Shown piece after piece: positions 21,792-34,978 of a stretch of 64,000 nt of DNA (position 1 is its first letter; every line of letters starts with the position of its first letter). A model generated the notes under the pieces. It was not told the DNA's origin, did no database searches, and was given only the letters and a program-made list of their open reading frames with translations. The DNA comes from Canna indica (taxonomy: Eukaryota; Streptophyta; Magnoliopsida; Zingiberales; Cannaceae), in NCBI GenBank assembly GCA_034359265.1, contig CP136895.1:5830501-5894500 (forward strand). Reading direction: 5' to 3'. The position numbers and the translations under genes are program-made.

Positions 21792-23398
21792 ATGGAACAG
21801 CTCCGAGGACCCATTAATGATTCCCTTGTAAGATTCTCAAGAATCCCAAGCTTTTTTACTCTTCTCATTAATTACTATTTCGATTCCTGTCTCTTAGTCA
21901 TGTCTGCTAGAGGAAGACCGGCTTATGCGTAAAGAAAGGTGAGTATTTGACTCGCACTTGTTTTGGACAATTTCATTCAATGCAGTGCGAGAAATGACCG
22001 GAGAGTGAAGACGCCGTCTACATCAATATAATTTCATTACGCAGTTGGTCGTATCTGTCTATCCTTTCATATCTCCTTTATCTTTGAAGCAGCTGGTGAG
22101 CGAGGAGTTGAGGAGGTCACAGTGCTTGGAGCCGGGAGCAATGGGCGCCAGCTTTGCAGAGCATTCTGAGATGAAATATGGCAGCCTGTTCTCACACCAA
22201 ACACCTTTCCTCCAACTGCTCCAAGGAGCCATGCAAGCAGGAGACGAGACGGAAGGGCAGGAAGACGAATTCCATCTGCAGTCGTATCAGCGCCAAACTT
22301 TCTTCGCCTCTTATGCGCCAGAATCCAACTTCCAGCTTCTCCTCCGGCTACAGAGCCAAAACTGCGTCAAGCAACTGCGGACGGCCGAGATGGACTCCTC
22401 CCGCGCGGTGGATCAGCTGGAGAGCTGCATCACTCACGCCTCCGAGTCGGAGACAAGGAGCGTCGTCCACCACCATAAGTCCCCCGCCACGGTGGCCATG
22501 ACGGGGCCTGCTAGATCCGCAGCGGCGGCGGCAGCCGGGTCCAACGAACGGAGAAAGAGGAAGCGACCGCGGCCGGCGTCATCGTCGAAGAGCGCAGAGG
22601 AGGCGGAGAGCCAAAGGATGACGCACATTGCGGTAGAGCGCAACCGCCGGCGGCTCATGAATGACCACCTCGCCACCCTTCGCTCCCTGATGCCACCTTC
22701 CTATGTCCAACGCGTATGATTAATTATTGGTCTCACTCCCGTTAATTCCACTCCCGTACGTTATTCCTAATGCGAAAGCGTTGATGGTTCACAGGGAGAC
22801 CAGGCCTCCATCATCGGTGGCGCCATCGAGTTCGTCAAGGAGCTCGAACAGCACCTTCTCTCCCTCCGAGTCCAGAAGCGGCTGCGTTCGTCGCCCGCGG
22901 TCCGCTCGAGGTCCATCGACGACGAACCGTGCGCGCCCGCGCTGGAAGACGGCTTTTTCGTCTCACCGCAGTACACAGACTACTCGCAATGGCAGCGGCG
23001 ACGATGCGACGGAGAAGAAGCGCAGCAGGAGGGTGCAGGGGGGGTGGACGTGGAGGCGACGTTGGTGCAAGGGCACGTGAACTTAAAGGTCGCCGGGCGG
23101 AGGCATCAAGGGCAGCTGGTTCGAGCTATTGTAGCCATGGAGGAGCTACGTCTCTCTGTCCTGCACCTTAACATCACCTCCATCGGACCCTCCTCCATCT
23201 TTTACTCCCTGAACATGAAGGTTGGTAATTAATTCGACAAATTAGCAAGCGGATCCCTGCTTCATATACATCATTTGGATGGGATTATATTTAGCCGTTG
23301 ATGATGTGTAGATGGAGGAAGACTGCAAGTTGGGGTCAGCGGATGAGGTTGCGACGGCGGTGCACCGGATCTTTAGCTACATCAACGCCTGCCAGTGA
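21792..23398 (+). CDS. bHLH transcription factor, subgroup Ia (bHLH57/67/70-like)
   Basis: Proposed join: 21792-21827, 22093-22713, 22795-23220, 23312-23398, giving 389 residues. The short first exon encodes [12 protein letters not shown], similar to the start of bHLH57-type proteins. The basic region [11 protein letters not shown] has the His-Glu-Arg pattern for E-box binding and is followed by helix 1, the loop SYVQR|GDQAS split by intron 2 (the usual intron position) and helix 2 [20 protein letters not shown] Lys/Arg-rich nuclear signal (RRKRKRPRP) precedes it. The C-terminus ([20 protein letters not shown], then [17 protein letters not shown]) is the ACT-like dimerisation domain of this subgroup, related to FAMA/SPCH/MUTE. 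Exon 2 could instead start in frame at 22045; I preferred 22093 for its pyrimidine tract. Alone among TEs, intact and GC-rich, it is probably a functional nuclear regulator. Confidence 0.88.
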
Positions 23399-24300
23399 CG
23401 TGATAGCTGAACTTGCAGCATGTACGAGGGAGGGAGGGATGGGAATTGGAAGAGATGCTTTGCTTTGACTTAAGGGTAAGGGCGTGTCATGCGTGGACCA
23501 CACCTACTGTTGCTCAACTGTGATGAAAGAGGGCAGGAGCAGCAGCGGCAGCAGGAGTCACAGCTTTCCTTTCTTTTTTCTTGCAGTGATGGGAGCTTGT
23601 ACTCTTTGGGTTGCGGTTTTGCCAGCTTTTGCTAACTTCGTTTTCAATTTTCTTTTTGGGAACCGGTGCTGACATTTTGGGCAAAGCGTTCGAGGCTTTG
23701 AGCTCCTCTGATCATGATGACCACGGATGGGGCAGATTAAATATATATAACCTTATCACATTTGTCTTGTAAAGCTCTCTACCGATGAATGTTCATCTCG
23801 CTTAGTTCGATTAGCTACTCAAGTAGTACCACATCGATACTGTTCAATGATGTCTGACGTTCTTAGTGACTACTAGTGTCTAATTAACTCCATGGAACCT
23901 TGCACCCTACAATGTAAAACGGAACATAACTACAGAAGATCATTTGAACATTAAAATCTCCAGTAAATTTTCTTCTTTAGTAGCTTATTTTGTTAGTTAA
24001 GCATGACTCGAGAATTTAGTTGCATTTTCTTGTAGCACTGGAAACAACAGGGACTTGGAACATTCAAAAATATTATACTGGGGAAATCTGATGGGCTAGT
24101 TAGTTATTGGGCCGGACTGATCAAGAACTCGTTTAAGAAGAATGGGCTGCCTTTTGATGGGCTAGTTAGTTATTGGGAAATCTGATGAGGATATGCTTGT
24201 GCCAGTACGAGGTACTGGTTTGAGCAAGAGTGAAATATGATTAAAAATTCTAACTAGTCTTTGAGAAATTTCATATTAATCTAGCAAATAGATCCATCCA
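23399..24300. other. 3' flank of the bHLH gene and spacer
   Basis: The first 350 bp are probably 3' UTR and terminator region of the bHLH gene; no single poly(A) signal is decisive. A 22-bp direct repeat, GATGGGCTAGTTAGTTATTG, occurs twice at about 24091 and 24157. No other gene. Confidence 0.45.
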
Positions 24301-24310
24301 CACTTAATTG

Positions 24311-24730
24311 TAACTGCGGAAGCGTTCGGATACTTACCTCGATGTACATGATTCTTGAAATTCTTTGGCAGTATGCCCGTGCCCTTTGTCAAAGCATCAA
24401 CGATCATCAATTCAGTATGAACGTATTCAATAACCATTTTATTTTCTTTAATATGCTCCCTTATGGCTAAATACTTGATGTTGATGTACTTGCTTCAACT
24501 TTCACTCTTATTATTTTTAGCCAAATAAATCGCAGCTGAATTGTCACATAATATCTTTATAGGTTTGACAATAAAATCTACGATTCTGAGATCCAAAATA
24601 AAATTCCTTAACCACATACCATGTGAGGTAGCCTCAAAACAAGATACGAACTCGTCCTCTGTGGTAATGTCAAAGTTCAATTGGTACTCCATGAAATAGC
24701 TCCACTGTAAAACATAAATATGTATCATGA
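24311..24730 (-). pseudogene. Old copia: RNase H fragment
   Basis: The minus strand encodes the RNase H tail typical of copia (ATSHGMWLRNFI, ILCDNSAAIYLAKNNKSES). After a frame change it gives a degraded version of the usual IKYLAIREH and ELMIVDALTKG ending, to about 24311. It is broken and non-functional. Confidence 0.8.
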
Positions 24731-25026
24731 TGTTGATTTTCTTGACTCGATAAATCCAGCAAAGTTTGGGTCTGAGTACCCAACAACCTTCAGGTTATCA
24801 ATTTATCTATACACGAGCATAAAATCCTTGGTACCCTTGAGTTACTTCATCACTTTCTTTGTAGTTCTCCAGTGTCCATTCCTGCATTACTATGATATAT
24901 GCATAACATTCTAACAACAAATGCTATGTCGTGCCTTGTACATACCTGAGCATATATAAGACTACCAACAACCGAAGCATATATAATATTTCACATTTGT
25001 TCCCTCTCCAAATCATTTTTGGGACA

Positions 25027-25900
25027 CTAGTTAAGATTGTATTTGTCATCCTTCACAATGGGTACTACACTTGGTGAACAATCATTCATCTGAAACCTCT
25101 TTAAGACTTTATTAATATAAGTTTCTTGAGATGGACCTAAAATATCTCGAGGTATGTCCCTATGCATCTTAATGACAATGCCATAAGATGCCTCGCCCAT
25201 ATCCTCAATGTCAAAATTCTTAGGGAAGAATTGTTTCACCTTATATAGCAATCCATTGTCATTAGTTGCAAGTAGAATGTCGTTCACATATAGGATAAAA
25301 AAATAAATCTTACTCACACTGACAATGTGATTTATGCATTGATCTATGATGTTCTCGACAAAATCAAATGAAGTGATCATCTCATGAAACTTTAAGTACC
25401 ATTGACGAGAGACTTGTTTCAATCAATATATGAACTTTTTGAGCTTGCACACCAAATATTCACCCTCACTAGAGAAGAATTCTTCTGATTATTTCATATA
25501 AACCTCATTCTCTAGGCCTCCATCAGGGATTCCAAATCAAAATGGACAACTAATGTCATGATTATATAGAAAGATTCTTTCTTAGATACAGGATAAAAAA
25601 TCTCCGTGTATTCGATTCCCTCCTTCTAAGTGAATCATTTGACCACCAGTCTTGCCTTATATCTTTCAATGTTGTCAAAGGAATTCTTTTTGGTTTTAAG
25701 GATTCATTATAACCAATGACCTTTGAACCTTCAAACAACTCGACAAGATCTTAGACCCTGTTTAATGCTATTGAATTCATCTCTTCCTTCATAGCATTGT
25801 ACTACAACTCAGATTCACCGTAACTCATGGCATGTGAAAATGTCTTTGGATCATTTTCGATCCCTAGATTATAGTTAGACTCTTGTAGATATACTACATA
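25027..25900 (-). pseudogene. Old copia: reverse transcriptase fragment
   Basis: A 131-codon open block reads SRQWYLKFHEMITSFDF, then FILYVNDILLATND, then FDIEDMGEASYGIVIK, the palm and connection of copia RT. The active-site YVDD is changed to YVND. The block is preceded, toward 25900, by a decayed fingers region with several stops. The polymerase is dead by both substitution and nonsense mutations. Confidence 0.85.
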
Positions 25901-26492
25901 GTCATTAGGAATAACTCACCTCCTTATCCTAGTAGATATCTTAATGTTATGTCATTAAGCTCTTGAGGAGTCTATTCCACAACTAGTTGCTAAGCAATGT
26001 CTTGCAATTGTTGAGGTACCAGGATCTACTAGGTTATTATCAATAATTTATGAATTCTTAATGATTGGTTGCCGTTCACCTGGAGGAGGTGTATTATGAA
26101 TGACAAACAATCTTTCACTTGAGTGGGGAGTTTGTTCTTCCAAATGATCTTTCTTGAAATTAAAATTTGAAATTGATCGCTCCCACTAATCAAGTCATTT
26201 TCAAGAAATTTTGTATTTCTTGATTCCACAATAAAATCTATACCATTTGGACTTTTTGGTATATCCAACAAAATATCCACTGATAGACCTTAGGTCTAGC
26301 TTCTTCTCTCGTTGATTATAAACCTTTATTTTAGACGAACATCCTCATACGTACATATATCATAAACTCGATTTCCAACCTTTCTATAACTCAAATGATG
26401 TTTTAGAAACAACCTTGGTTGAAACCCGATTTAGTATATACACATCTGCCTTAAGAGCTTCAGTCCACAAGAATCTAGGAAGCTTGAAGCTG

Positions 26493-26754
26493 CTAATTAA
26501 ACATGCTCCATACCATGTCTAATAATGTTCGGTTTCTTTCCGCAACACCATTTTGATCTGGAGATCCTAGCATTGTGTCTTGGACAAATATCCAATGCTC
26601 TTGAAGGAACTTAGCAAATGGACCAGGTGCTTGTCCATCCCCAGTGTATTTTGCATAATACTCACATCCCCTATCCGATCTCACAATCTTTATACGCTTG
26701 TTGCATGGGTTCTCCTTGATAGTTTTAAAGGCATCTAATGATTCGTTCTTATTA
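26493..26754 (-). pseudogene. Old copia: integrase core fragment
   Basis: The minus strand shows MRSDRGCEYYAKYTGDGQ, then GPFAKFLQEHWIFVQDTM and DQNGVAERNRTLLDMV, the D and E portions of the copia integrase core. The first part of the core continues on the other side of the MITE at 27406. Confidence 0.85.
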
Positions 26755-27405
26755 GGGTAAATTACACGGAACCCTCATCAACTATAGTCGATGTGCCCAA
26801 AGACTACCTAAACTACTAAGTGTGCATATTATCCCCCGTGACTACATTTTTTGTTCAAATAACTATCATCCGTTAGCATGTCCTTTAGTAACTTAAGGGT
26901 AAAACTTTCACGTGCGCAGAACCCCACTCCCTAGTGCCATGTGGAAGCAATCTTCACCCTCAATCTCATCCGACGTCCATCACTTCTTCTTCTACCTATC
27001 CCCTTGCCCTAGACACCGCCGCCGCCGTCGCTACCACCACCACCTCCTCCTCCTCCACCACCACCACCACCACCTCCTCCTCCTCCTTTAGAGGAGGAGG
27101 AGGAGGAATGGGAGGAGGAGGAGGTGGTGGTGGCGGCGGCGGCGGTGGAGTCTAGGGCAAAGGGATAGGTAGAAGAAAAAGTGATGACCATCAGATGAGA
27201 GGTTGAAGATTGCTGCCATGCGGCACTGAGGAGGGGGGTTTTACGCACATGGAAGTTTTATCGTTAAGTTACTAACAGACATGTTAACGGATGAGAGTTA
27301 TTTGAACAAAAAGTGTAGTCGCGGGGGATTCTGTGCACACTTAGTAGTTTAGGTAGTCTTTGGGCACATCGACTATAGTCGAGGGAGGTTCCGTGTAACT
27401 TACCC
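26755..27405. mobile_element. Mutator-type palindromic MITE
   Basis: The ends GGGTAAATTACACGGAACC and its inverse are flanked by the perfect 9-bp TSD TTCTTATTA (26746-26754 and 27406-27414), the length made by Mutator-like elements. The inverted repeat continues inward through nearly the whole 651 bp: each arm of about 320 bp pairs with the other, including CACCGCCGCC/GGCGGCGGTGG and CCTCCTCC/GGAGGAGG tracts, with the axis near 27090. It interrupts the integrase core of the old copia element. The Gly-, Ser- and Thr-rich frames inside are by-products of the trinucleotide runs. Confidence 0.9.
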
Positions 27406-28014
27406 TTCTTATTATGAAGCAAGTGGATATACATATACCGTGAGTAATCATCTATATATGAAGAAGATGAAATATTTTGATCATACTGGTCCATGTATGG
27501 ACTACAAATATTCGTATGTATGATCTCTAATATGTCTGAACTCCTCTTAGCACATTTCTTTGACATGTTACTCTACTTTCCTTTTATACAGTCTATACAT
27601 GTCTCAAAGTCACTAAAATTCAAAGCATTGTATACTCCTTTATTTACCAACCTCTTTATTATATCAATGGATATATGTCCTAACTTTCGGTGCCACAAGT
27701 TAGATGAGCTTTCGTCCATTAACATACTTTAATACCCACAATTTGTTGAACATGCAATGCATTATAAGTGGAATTATCTTAAAATTTAATTTTGAAAAGA
27801 TCATCAAACATTGTACCATTCCCAACCAGATCAAATTTATAAAAGATAGAGCATAATGAATCTGGAAAATTAAATGAATATCCCAAAGGTACAAGTCTTA
27901 ACACTAAAATTAATTTTGTAGAGAAACTTAAAATATAAAATGTCTTTTCTAAATGCAAAAGAAAACAAGAACTTAAAATAAACTTGAATGTTCCAACAAC
28001 TTCCGTATGTGAGC
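27406..28014 (-). pseudogene. Old copia: protease C-terminal to pre-integrase fragment
   Basis: The minus strand reads SHTEVVGTFKFILSSCFLL, then LVPLGYSFNFPDSLCSIFY and LVGNGTMFDDLFKI, the stretch between protease and GAG-pre-integrase in this copia lineage. A decayed zinc-binding and first-Asp region follows (DILEIIHTNICSPYMDQ, then SSYIDDYSRYMYIHLL), which leads into the MITE. Several frameshifts are present. Confidence 0.8.
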
Positions 28015-29473
28015 TGATGAATATTGTCGAATGCCCCAAAGATAATTCCCTACTTCTTTAAGATTTGTAGTTGCGATACGTAGAGCCGAATCCACAAAGA
28101 CTGATTAGTTTTAAATTTTTTCAAAACTAGAAATTAAAAGAAAGGAAAAGAGTGAGGGGTTGATTAGATGCAGGAATATAAAAATAATAATTAAAAAGAG
28201 TAATTAAAATAATAATTAAAATAGTAATTAAAATAGTAATTAAAATTAAAGGTAAATAATTGAGAGGAAAGCCTAGCTAAAGGTATGTTCTCGGTTTTGG
28301 TTCGTAAGATCGATCATGGATACAAAGGATGAGTTCATTATATCCTAGCAAATCGATTTGGTCATAGACAATCGCTAACAACCGGGATCTTCTTTAAACC
28401 TATGGTTAATCCAAACAAGCATTGTGATTAGACATTTATTGATTAGTAATCCTAGAGATACTCTAAGGAACTATCAATAGTTAAAATTTTCGGAATTACC
28501 AATTTTAATAGACTAATATGAATTGAAAAACAACCTCAACTAATTGCCTCTAACTCCGGCATGAAATAGTCATATCGAAAGGTGAACTATTGTCCTAATA
28601 ATCCGATAACTGACCAACAATTAAAAAAGAACAATAGATAAATTACTGCAAAAAATAAACGAATACTAGAAAGCAAGAGATAGTAAGCATAGAAAGACCT
28701 CACAATTTGTAGAACCGGAATATCGAATCTCCTTTAGCTAGATGGAAGGAATTTAGACACACATTGCAAAGATAAACATCTTCATTTTAAAATATTGCTA
28801 CTGAACTGAAAACTTAAATCCAAACCGAAGACAAAAAGATCAAGATCAAGCATACTTGTTCATTACAACTTTTCTCCTCTTATCGGAGAATTCACAAACC
28901 TAACTAAAATAAAAAGAAAAATCAAATCAACCATACAAGGTAATGAACTAACAACCAAATATATTGGTTTAAAGTTTTAGACACAAAAGGATAGTTCAAA
29001 TTCGTATAAAAATTTGAAAATATAATTTCAGCCATGAATATGATAATTTCTAATTCTGTCACATGCATCTTCACTAAGGCGTCGGCACGTCTAGGGATGT
29101 CAACGGGGCAAGGTGGGTATGGGGGGTGCCTACCCGTTACCCGCCCCGTGAAATAAACGGGTACCCGTTACCCGCCCCGCGAAATAAACGGGTACCCGTT
29201 ACCCGTTTATTCCCCACGGGTATCAAAAAAAGATACCCGTTTAATTACTCGCGGGTGGGCGGATACCCACAGGTACCCACGATTGGGACAGGCAACAGGC
29301 GATTCACGATCGGGAGTTCGCGATCAAGAGAGGCAGTGGGCGATCGAGAGAGGCAGCAAGCGATCCTCGATCGAGGGAGGCAGTGGACGATCAGGAGAGG
29401 CTGTTGCAACAGGCGATCGAGAGAGGCAACAGGCGATCGGGAGTTTGGGAGTTCGCGATCGAAAGAGGTAGCG

Positions 29474-29880
29474 CACTACTAGAAAAATGGTCATCAGCAA
29501 CGGCTGATGCCGTTGCGGAGCCGTTGCTGAAGAGCATCAGCAACGGCTGAGCCGTTGCAATAGCGCCGTGACAGAAAGTCGCGTTGCTGATGACTTAGCA
29601 ACGGATCAGCAACGGCCGCTCGGGCCGTCGCTCAAAACATTATCAGCAACGGCCGCTGGGCCGTCGCTAAAAATATTATCAGCAACGGTTTTGCCACAGA
29701 CCCGGAGCCGTTGCTGATACCATTAATAGCAACGGCCGCTGAGTCCGTAGCAAGACCGTTAGTAAAACTCCGTCGCTAAGCCGTTGCTGTAGGTCATCAG
29801 CAACGGCTCTCGATACACTTTTAGCAACGGCTTTCCCACGGACGCCCGTGGGAAAGCCGTTGCTGATGACCTATGCCTGC
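29474..29880 (-). repeat. 3' subterminal repeat array of the 29474 CACTA
   Basis: Paired CAGCAACGGC/GCCGTTGC motifs end on the inner side with the 40-bp near-palindrome at 29824-29863. Confidence 0.9.
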
Positions 29881-30189
29881 AACCAGAAAATTTGAAAATT
29901 TTAAATTTCCATTGATACATTGATACATTTATCTGATACATAACTCACACACCCATAACCTCATACACACATTCATTCACACATCACAAACACCTCATAC
30001 ACATTCATTCACACATCACAAACACACCAATATATATACATCAAAACAATTATACTTATATTCATAATTATCCACGATAGTATAAACACAATTCAAATGT
30101 AAAATTGAAGTATCAACATCTCAATAACATAGTCAATATAAATTAAACAAGTTCAATATCTGAGTAACAAAGTCAATATAAACAAAATC

Positions 30190-31731
30190 TCACGATGACG
30201 ATGGAGGATGGCCTGGATCATATGGCGGGGTCTGGAGTGCTTGAGTGTACACCGGCGTGGACTGACTCGAGGATGATGGATTAGATGATGCCGAAGAGAT
30301 GCCTGCTTCGGGATGACCCGACAAGTTGCGTAGCATAGCTTCTATATTCGTCATCGTCTGACTCTGACGCTCCATCATCTCAGTCTGACGCGCGACCATC
30401 TCCTCTAGAGTCCTTATTCTGCTACTATGATCGTAACTGGATCTAGAGGTGGACGACCGCTCACCAGCGACCGGAGGGGTCGGTGCCCCAAGTGGCCCTA
30501 GTACGGCTCGTGCATGACCACTATCTGCGAAGCCATATACGCGGCCATGGTCCCAGCCACCTGCGGCCTCGACCCACGATGCTGCGTCAAAGTCCTCGGG
30601 GGTACCCCCGCGCTGCACCACCGTCCGGCTGTACGTCTCCTACTCGAGTTTGATTTTTTGTTTAATATTTATCATAAAACTTAAATTATAAATATATAAT
30701 GAATAATTTAAACAAATATATAATTACCACAATGTATGCAGCGCGGTTGTCGATGTACTCCCCCGTCCCATGTGCTCGACGGTGAGTCCGCTCAAACACC
30801 GCCATCGGGGAGGGTCGCTGGACAGTCCCGTCATCCGACACCGTCGTCTACATTTACAAAACAAATACATTAATTAGTACACATAATAACAAATAAAATA
30901 TATAATTAAACGATATACTTACCATACGGTTTGCGTGCACTGCAAATGCAACAGAGCCGCCGGTGTGACGCGCTGCTCCCCCCGACATGCGATTTCTAGC
31001 CGCATTCTGAGAAACCTCCTGCCATCGATCCGTCGACCATATCCCCACGAGCTGGTCCCATATATCCGGAGTAATCCAACTGGGGCCGTATCCCCGAGTC
31101 TCCGCGATGTTAGTGGTCCCAGCTCGGGCCATCGCTCGGGACCGAGCCTGCCCCAGCTGCCCGTTGTACCTTGCCCGGGAAATAGACTCCCAGGCAGCGT
31201 AAATGAAGGACCTCTGGTCCTCGGCCCATGTATAGCGAGCCTGCAAAATAATAATATCAGTACCAATTCTTAATATATCATCATGCATGTAAAAAAAAAA
31301 ATAATACGTGCCTCAAACTCGCGCCATAACATGTCGACGTGCTCGCTAGGCACGTGAGACCACGTAGGCCATGCCCCGTGCATGTATCGTCGAATAGTAG
31401 AAGAAATGCTCCTCGGCACTTCTTCTTGCTCGAACCTGCACAACAAAAATAAATTTTAATATTATATTATGATATAATGAATTTGTAATGATTCATAATT
31501 CATGATATATTACCGCTCCCCAATCACGCTGATCAATCTACGTGACTCTGTGGCTGGTGGAGGCTGCCACCTGTTCGGCCCGCGTGGCCGCCTGCGTCTG
31601 GATGTACTAGCCTCGGCAGTATCATCCTCATGAGGATCAGCAACAGGAGGATCAGCAGCATGAGTAAGTGCTGGAGTCTCACCGATCGGAGACTCCGAAA
31701 CTCTCCTGCGTCGATAACCACGACCAGACAT
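30190..31731 (-). CDS. TNPA-like (Transposase_24) protein, five exons, intact
   Basis: Proposed join on the minus strand: 31731-31514, 31435-31312, 31240-30923, 30847-30728, 30639-30190, giving 409 residues without a stop. Start MSGRGYRRRRVSE. Transposase_24 motifs are the same as in the copy at 663. Intron 2 starts with GC (GAG|GCACGT), as there. The coiled coil has three heptads (RQTEMME, RQSQTMT, NIEAMLR), intermediate between the other two copies. It lies about 78 bp downstream of the TNPD stop codon. The product is expected to bind the element's subterminal repeats and could act on all copies in trans. Confidence 0.86.
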
Positions 31732-31808
31732 ATCTGTCGAACAGACATATAATCAGATTATTGTATAAATAGTAGAGATATATTTAATAAAATATATATA
31801 CTTTACAA

Positions 31809-34800
31809 TTATTCCTCATCATCTGAATAATAGTCTTCGAATTCTTCTTCTTCTTCCTCTTCTTCCTCTTCGTCATCTTTTTCATCTCCAGCTTCCTCAA
31901 TTTCATGATCGTCATCATCAGCATATTCAACTTCTAATTGAATTGACGTTGTGTCTGCATCCTCGAGTATTGGAATAATACGATCCACAGCAGGAAGATC
32001 ATCTTCTTAATAGAAACCAGGAGGATCATTTTCTCCTACTATCGGATCAATTTTTCCTCTACCTTTTGTCTTACAGACTACACGCCAATCTGCTCTATCT
32101 TTATTTCGAGCCGGATACTTCGCGTAATATACTTGTTCGGCTTGTGATGCCAATATAAATGGCTCATTTGCTGCCAATTTCGATTTGTAATTAACCTCAA
32201 CAAGTTTGTATTTTTGATGAACTTTCATGCCCCTTTCTGTTGTATCGAACCAATGACATCTAAATAGGAACACTGATTTCAAGCCGAAGTAGTGCAACTC
32301 TATCACTTCTTCCACTAGTCCATAGAAATCCATATCACATTCAACATAGGTTGTCCCTTTCACGCAGACCCCAGCATTCATCGTCTTTTTTGTAGATGAA
32401 TATTCAACCGTGTGAAATTTATACCCGTTAACAAAATATCCGCTATAGCACGACACAAGTCGCGACGGTCCACTAACAAACTCAAATATTTTTTCATCTA
32501 TTTCAGCTCTGTGATCTTTGCTGTAAGTCTGAATCCAAGAAGGGAAATCACGATTCCGTAATGTCTCCAATTCTTGATCGTTGTGAATAGAGTATTTTTG
32601 CACCATCTCAATGTCAAATATTTCAATGAATTGTTCAATCTCTGGGCAATTGAGTAATACATACAAGTGTGCCAAATGATACTCTTCATCGCTTAAGTGT
32701 CGAGATGGACGAGAACCAAAAGCACGACCAGAGTGACAAAATATATTTAAACGTCCATCTGAATGTCGAACACCCCCGTCGTCGTTACGTGGAAGACGAT
32801 CAAATCTTGTCTGTACTGTCGATTCAAAGTAAAATGAGCAGAATGTTGAAATTTCTTGGATGATATACGATTCAGATATTGATCCTTCAACAGCTGCGGT
32901 GTTATTTACTTTTTTCTTCAGACGATTCATGTATCTTTCAAATAAGTACATCCAACGATATTGAACGGGGCCACCAACTCGTGCCTCGTATGCCAAGTGT
33001 ATCGGTAGATGCTCCATCGAGTCAAAAAATGCAGGAGGGAAAAACTGCTCCAGCTTGCATATGATTTCAACAATATTATTTTCAAGTGTTGACATATCTT
33101 CGACTCGAAGGACATTTGCACAGATGCTTCTAAAAAACATACTTAATTCAGTCAACGGACCCCAAATATTATCAGGTAGAAGATCTCGAAATGCGATCGG
33201 AAGTAATCTCTGCATGAATACATGACAATCATGGCTCTTCATCCCTGATATTTTGCAATCATCGACGTTCACACATCGAGATAAGTTTGAAGCATATCCA
33301 TCGGGTAATCTGAGTTCTTTTACCCATTGACAAACATCTTTGATCTGTTGTTTATTTAACACATATAGGGCCTTCGGTTTCAGATATCGTCCGTTGACCT
33401 CTTGTAACTCCAACTCTGGTCTTTTACAAAGTATTTTCAGATCATGTCGGGCTTTGACATTATCTTTAGTTTTTCCAGAAATATCCATCACAGTGTTGAA
33501 AATATTATCAAACACATTTTTTTCAATGTGCATGACATCTAAATTATGTCGAATCAATAATGAACTCCAATAGGGCAATTCCCAAAAGATACTTTTTTTC
33601 ACCCAGTTGTGTGTTTGGCCAAAACCTGACACTCTTTCATTGCGACCGAATACAATATCTGGAAGTGCTGAAACACGTGCTAACATTTGTTCACCAGACA
33701 ACATCGGTGGTGGCCCATCTCTTTCGACTCTGCCCTTAGTAAATTTATTACGATTCCTTCGATACTGGTGATGAACCGGTAGGAATCGACGATGACAATC
33801 AAAGAATGAGATTTTTCGTCCGTTCTGAAGACTGATTGATTTAGAGTGTTCCATACAATACGGGCAAGAGAGTCGGCCGTGAGTGCTCCAACCCGACAAC
33901 ATGCCGTACGCGGGGAAATCATTGATTGTCCACAAGACCGCGGCCTTTAAATTGAAGTTTTGCTTCCGATGACAATCATAAGTGACAGCTCCCTCAGTCC
34001 ACAATGTTTTCAATTCATCTATCAAGGGTCTGAGAAATATGTCAATTTCTTTTCGCGGACCCTTAGGACCCTAACGAGGGTGTTGACATACAGGGCATTT
34101 ATCCAACTGCACATTTTCTTTATAATATAAAATGCAGTTATTTTGGCACGCGTGTATTTTTTCGTACCCAAGCCCCAATTTTCTCATTAGCTTTTTAGTC
34201 TTATAAAAAGTAGGCTCAAACTTGTTATCAGTAGGCAGCATTCCATTAATCAATCCAGCAATCCGATCATACGCAACTCCGCTGATATTACAATCGGCCT
34301 TGATGCTTAAGAGCTGTGTCATTGCTGAAAACCTAGTGTATTTAGGACAATTCTCATACAAAGGTTCATCGGCAGCTTTCAACATCTCGTGAAATTCTGC
34401 AGCTTCTTTATTCGGTAATTCAATCTCTACCGCAGCCCCTACTTCTGTGATATCAACCGCTGTAGTATCTGGTGGGACTGATGTCTGAAGAACTGGCCGA
34501 TCAACATTATCATTCAGGCGGAATTGACCCCCAAGACTATCAAGTATCATAGTTCTATAGGGATTACATTGACCGGATGAAGAAGCACCAGCAGAGGAAG
34601 ATTCACCATATGTCTGAACGACAGGATTGCTCGACGTCCCGACTTCGCGTGACTCCCCGTGACAAGTCCATAGAAAATATCTCGGTGCAAATCCTTTGGT
34701 ATATAGATGCAGAGTGACAGTCTCCCGATCCAAAAATCGTCCATTTGAACAAATGCGGCACGGACATCGGATTTGATCATCCATGCTAACGAAATTCAGA

Positions 34801-34904
34801 TTCGAATAGGCGAAATTTAGGAAGTACGTTACGCCTAATCGAAACTCATTCGTTAAAGCTCCACGATTAAGACGTCGGTACATCCAACTTCGATTAGCCG
34901 ACAT
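31809..34904 (-). pseudogene. TNPD-like transposase with a 375-bp internal deletion
   Basis: Starts MSANRSWMYRRLNRG at 34904. Compared with the copy at 58365, bases equivalent to 59198-59572 are missing between CQHPR and GPKGPRKEID. The loss is a multiple of three but the joint itself makes TAG (34071-34073). The missing part includes the LCTDGFNPFG catalytic segment of Transposase_21. Downstream the frame is open through DUF4218 and DUF4216 until CAA to TAA at 32007-32009; the acidic tail then runs on to the normal stop at 31809. The remaining 3.1 kb is otherwise well conserved. No active transposase can be made. Confidence 0.93.
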
Positions 34905-34978
34905 GATTCTGTCAATCAATGACAATTTCTTTGGTTAATGTCTTTAGGTGAGATTGTCCTATTCCATTCGGGATTTAT

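Noticed and set aside
26934..27248. Gly- and Ser/Thr-rich frames on both strands
   Set aside because: Trinucleotide runs in the arms of a palindromic MITE; no coding evidence.
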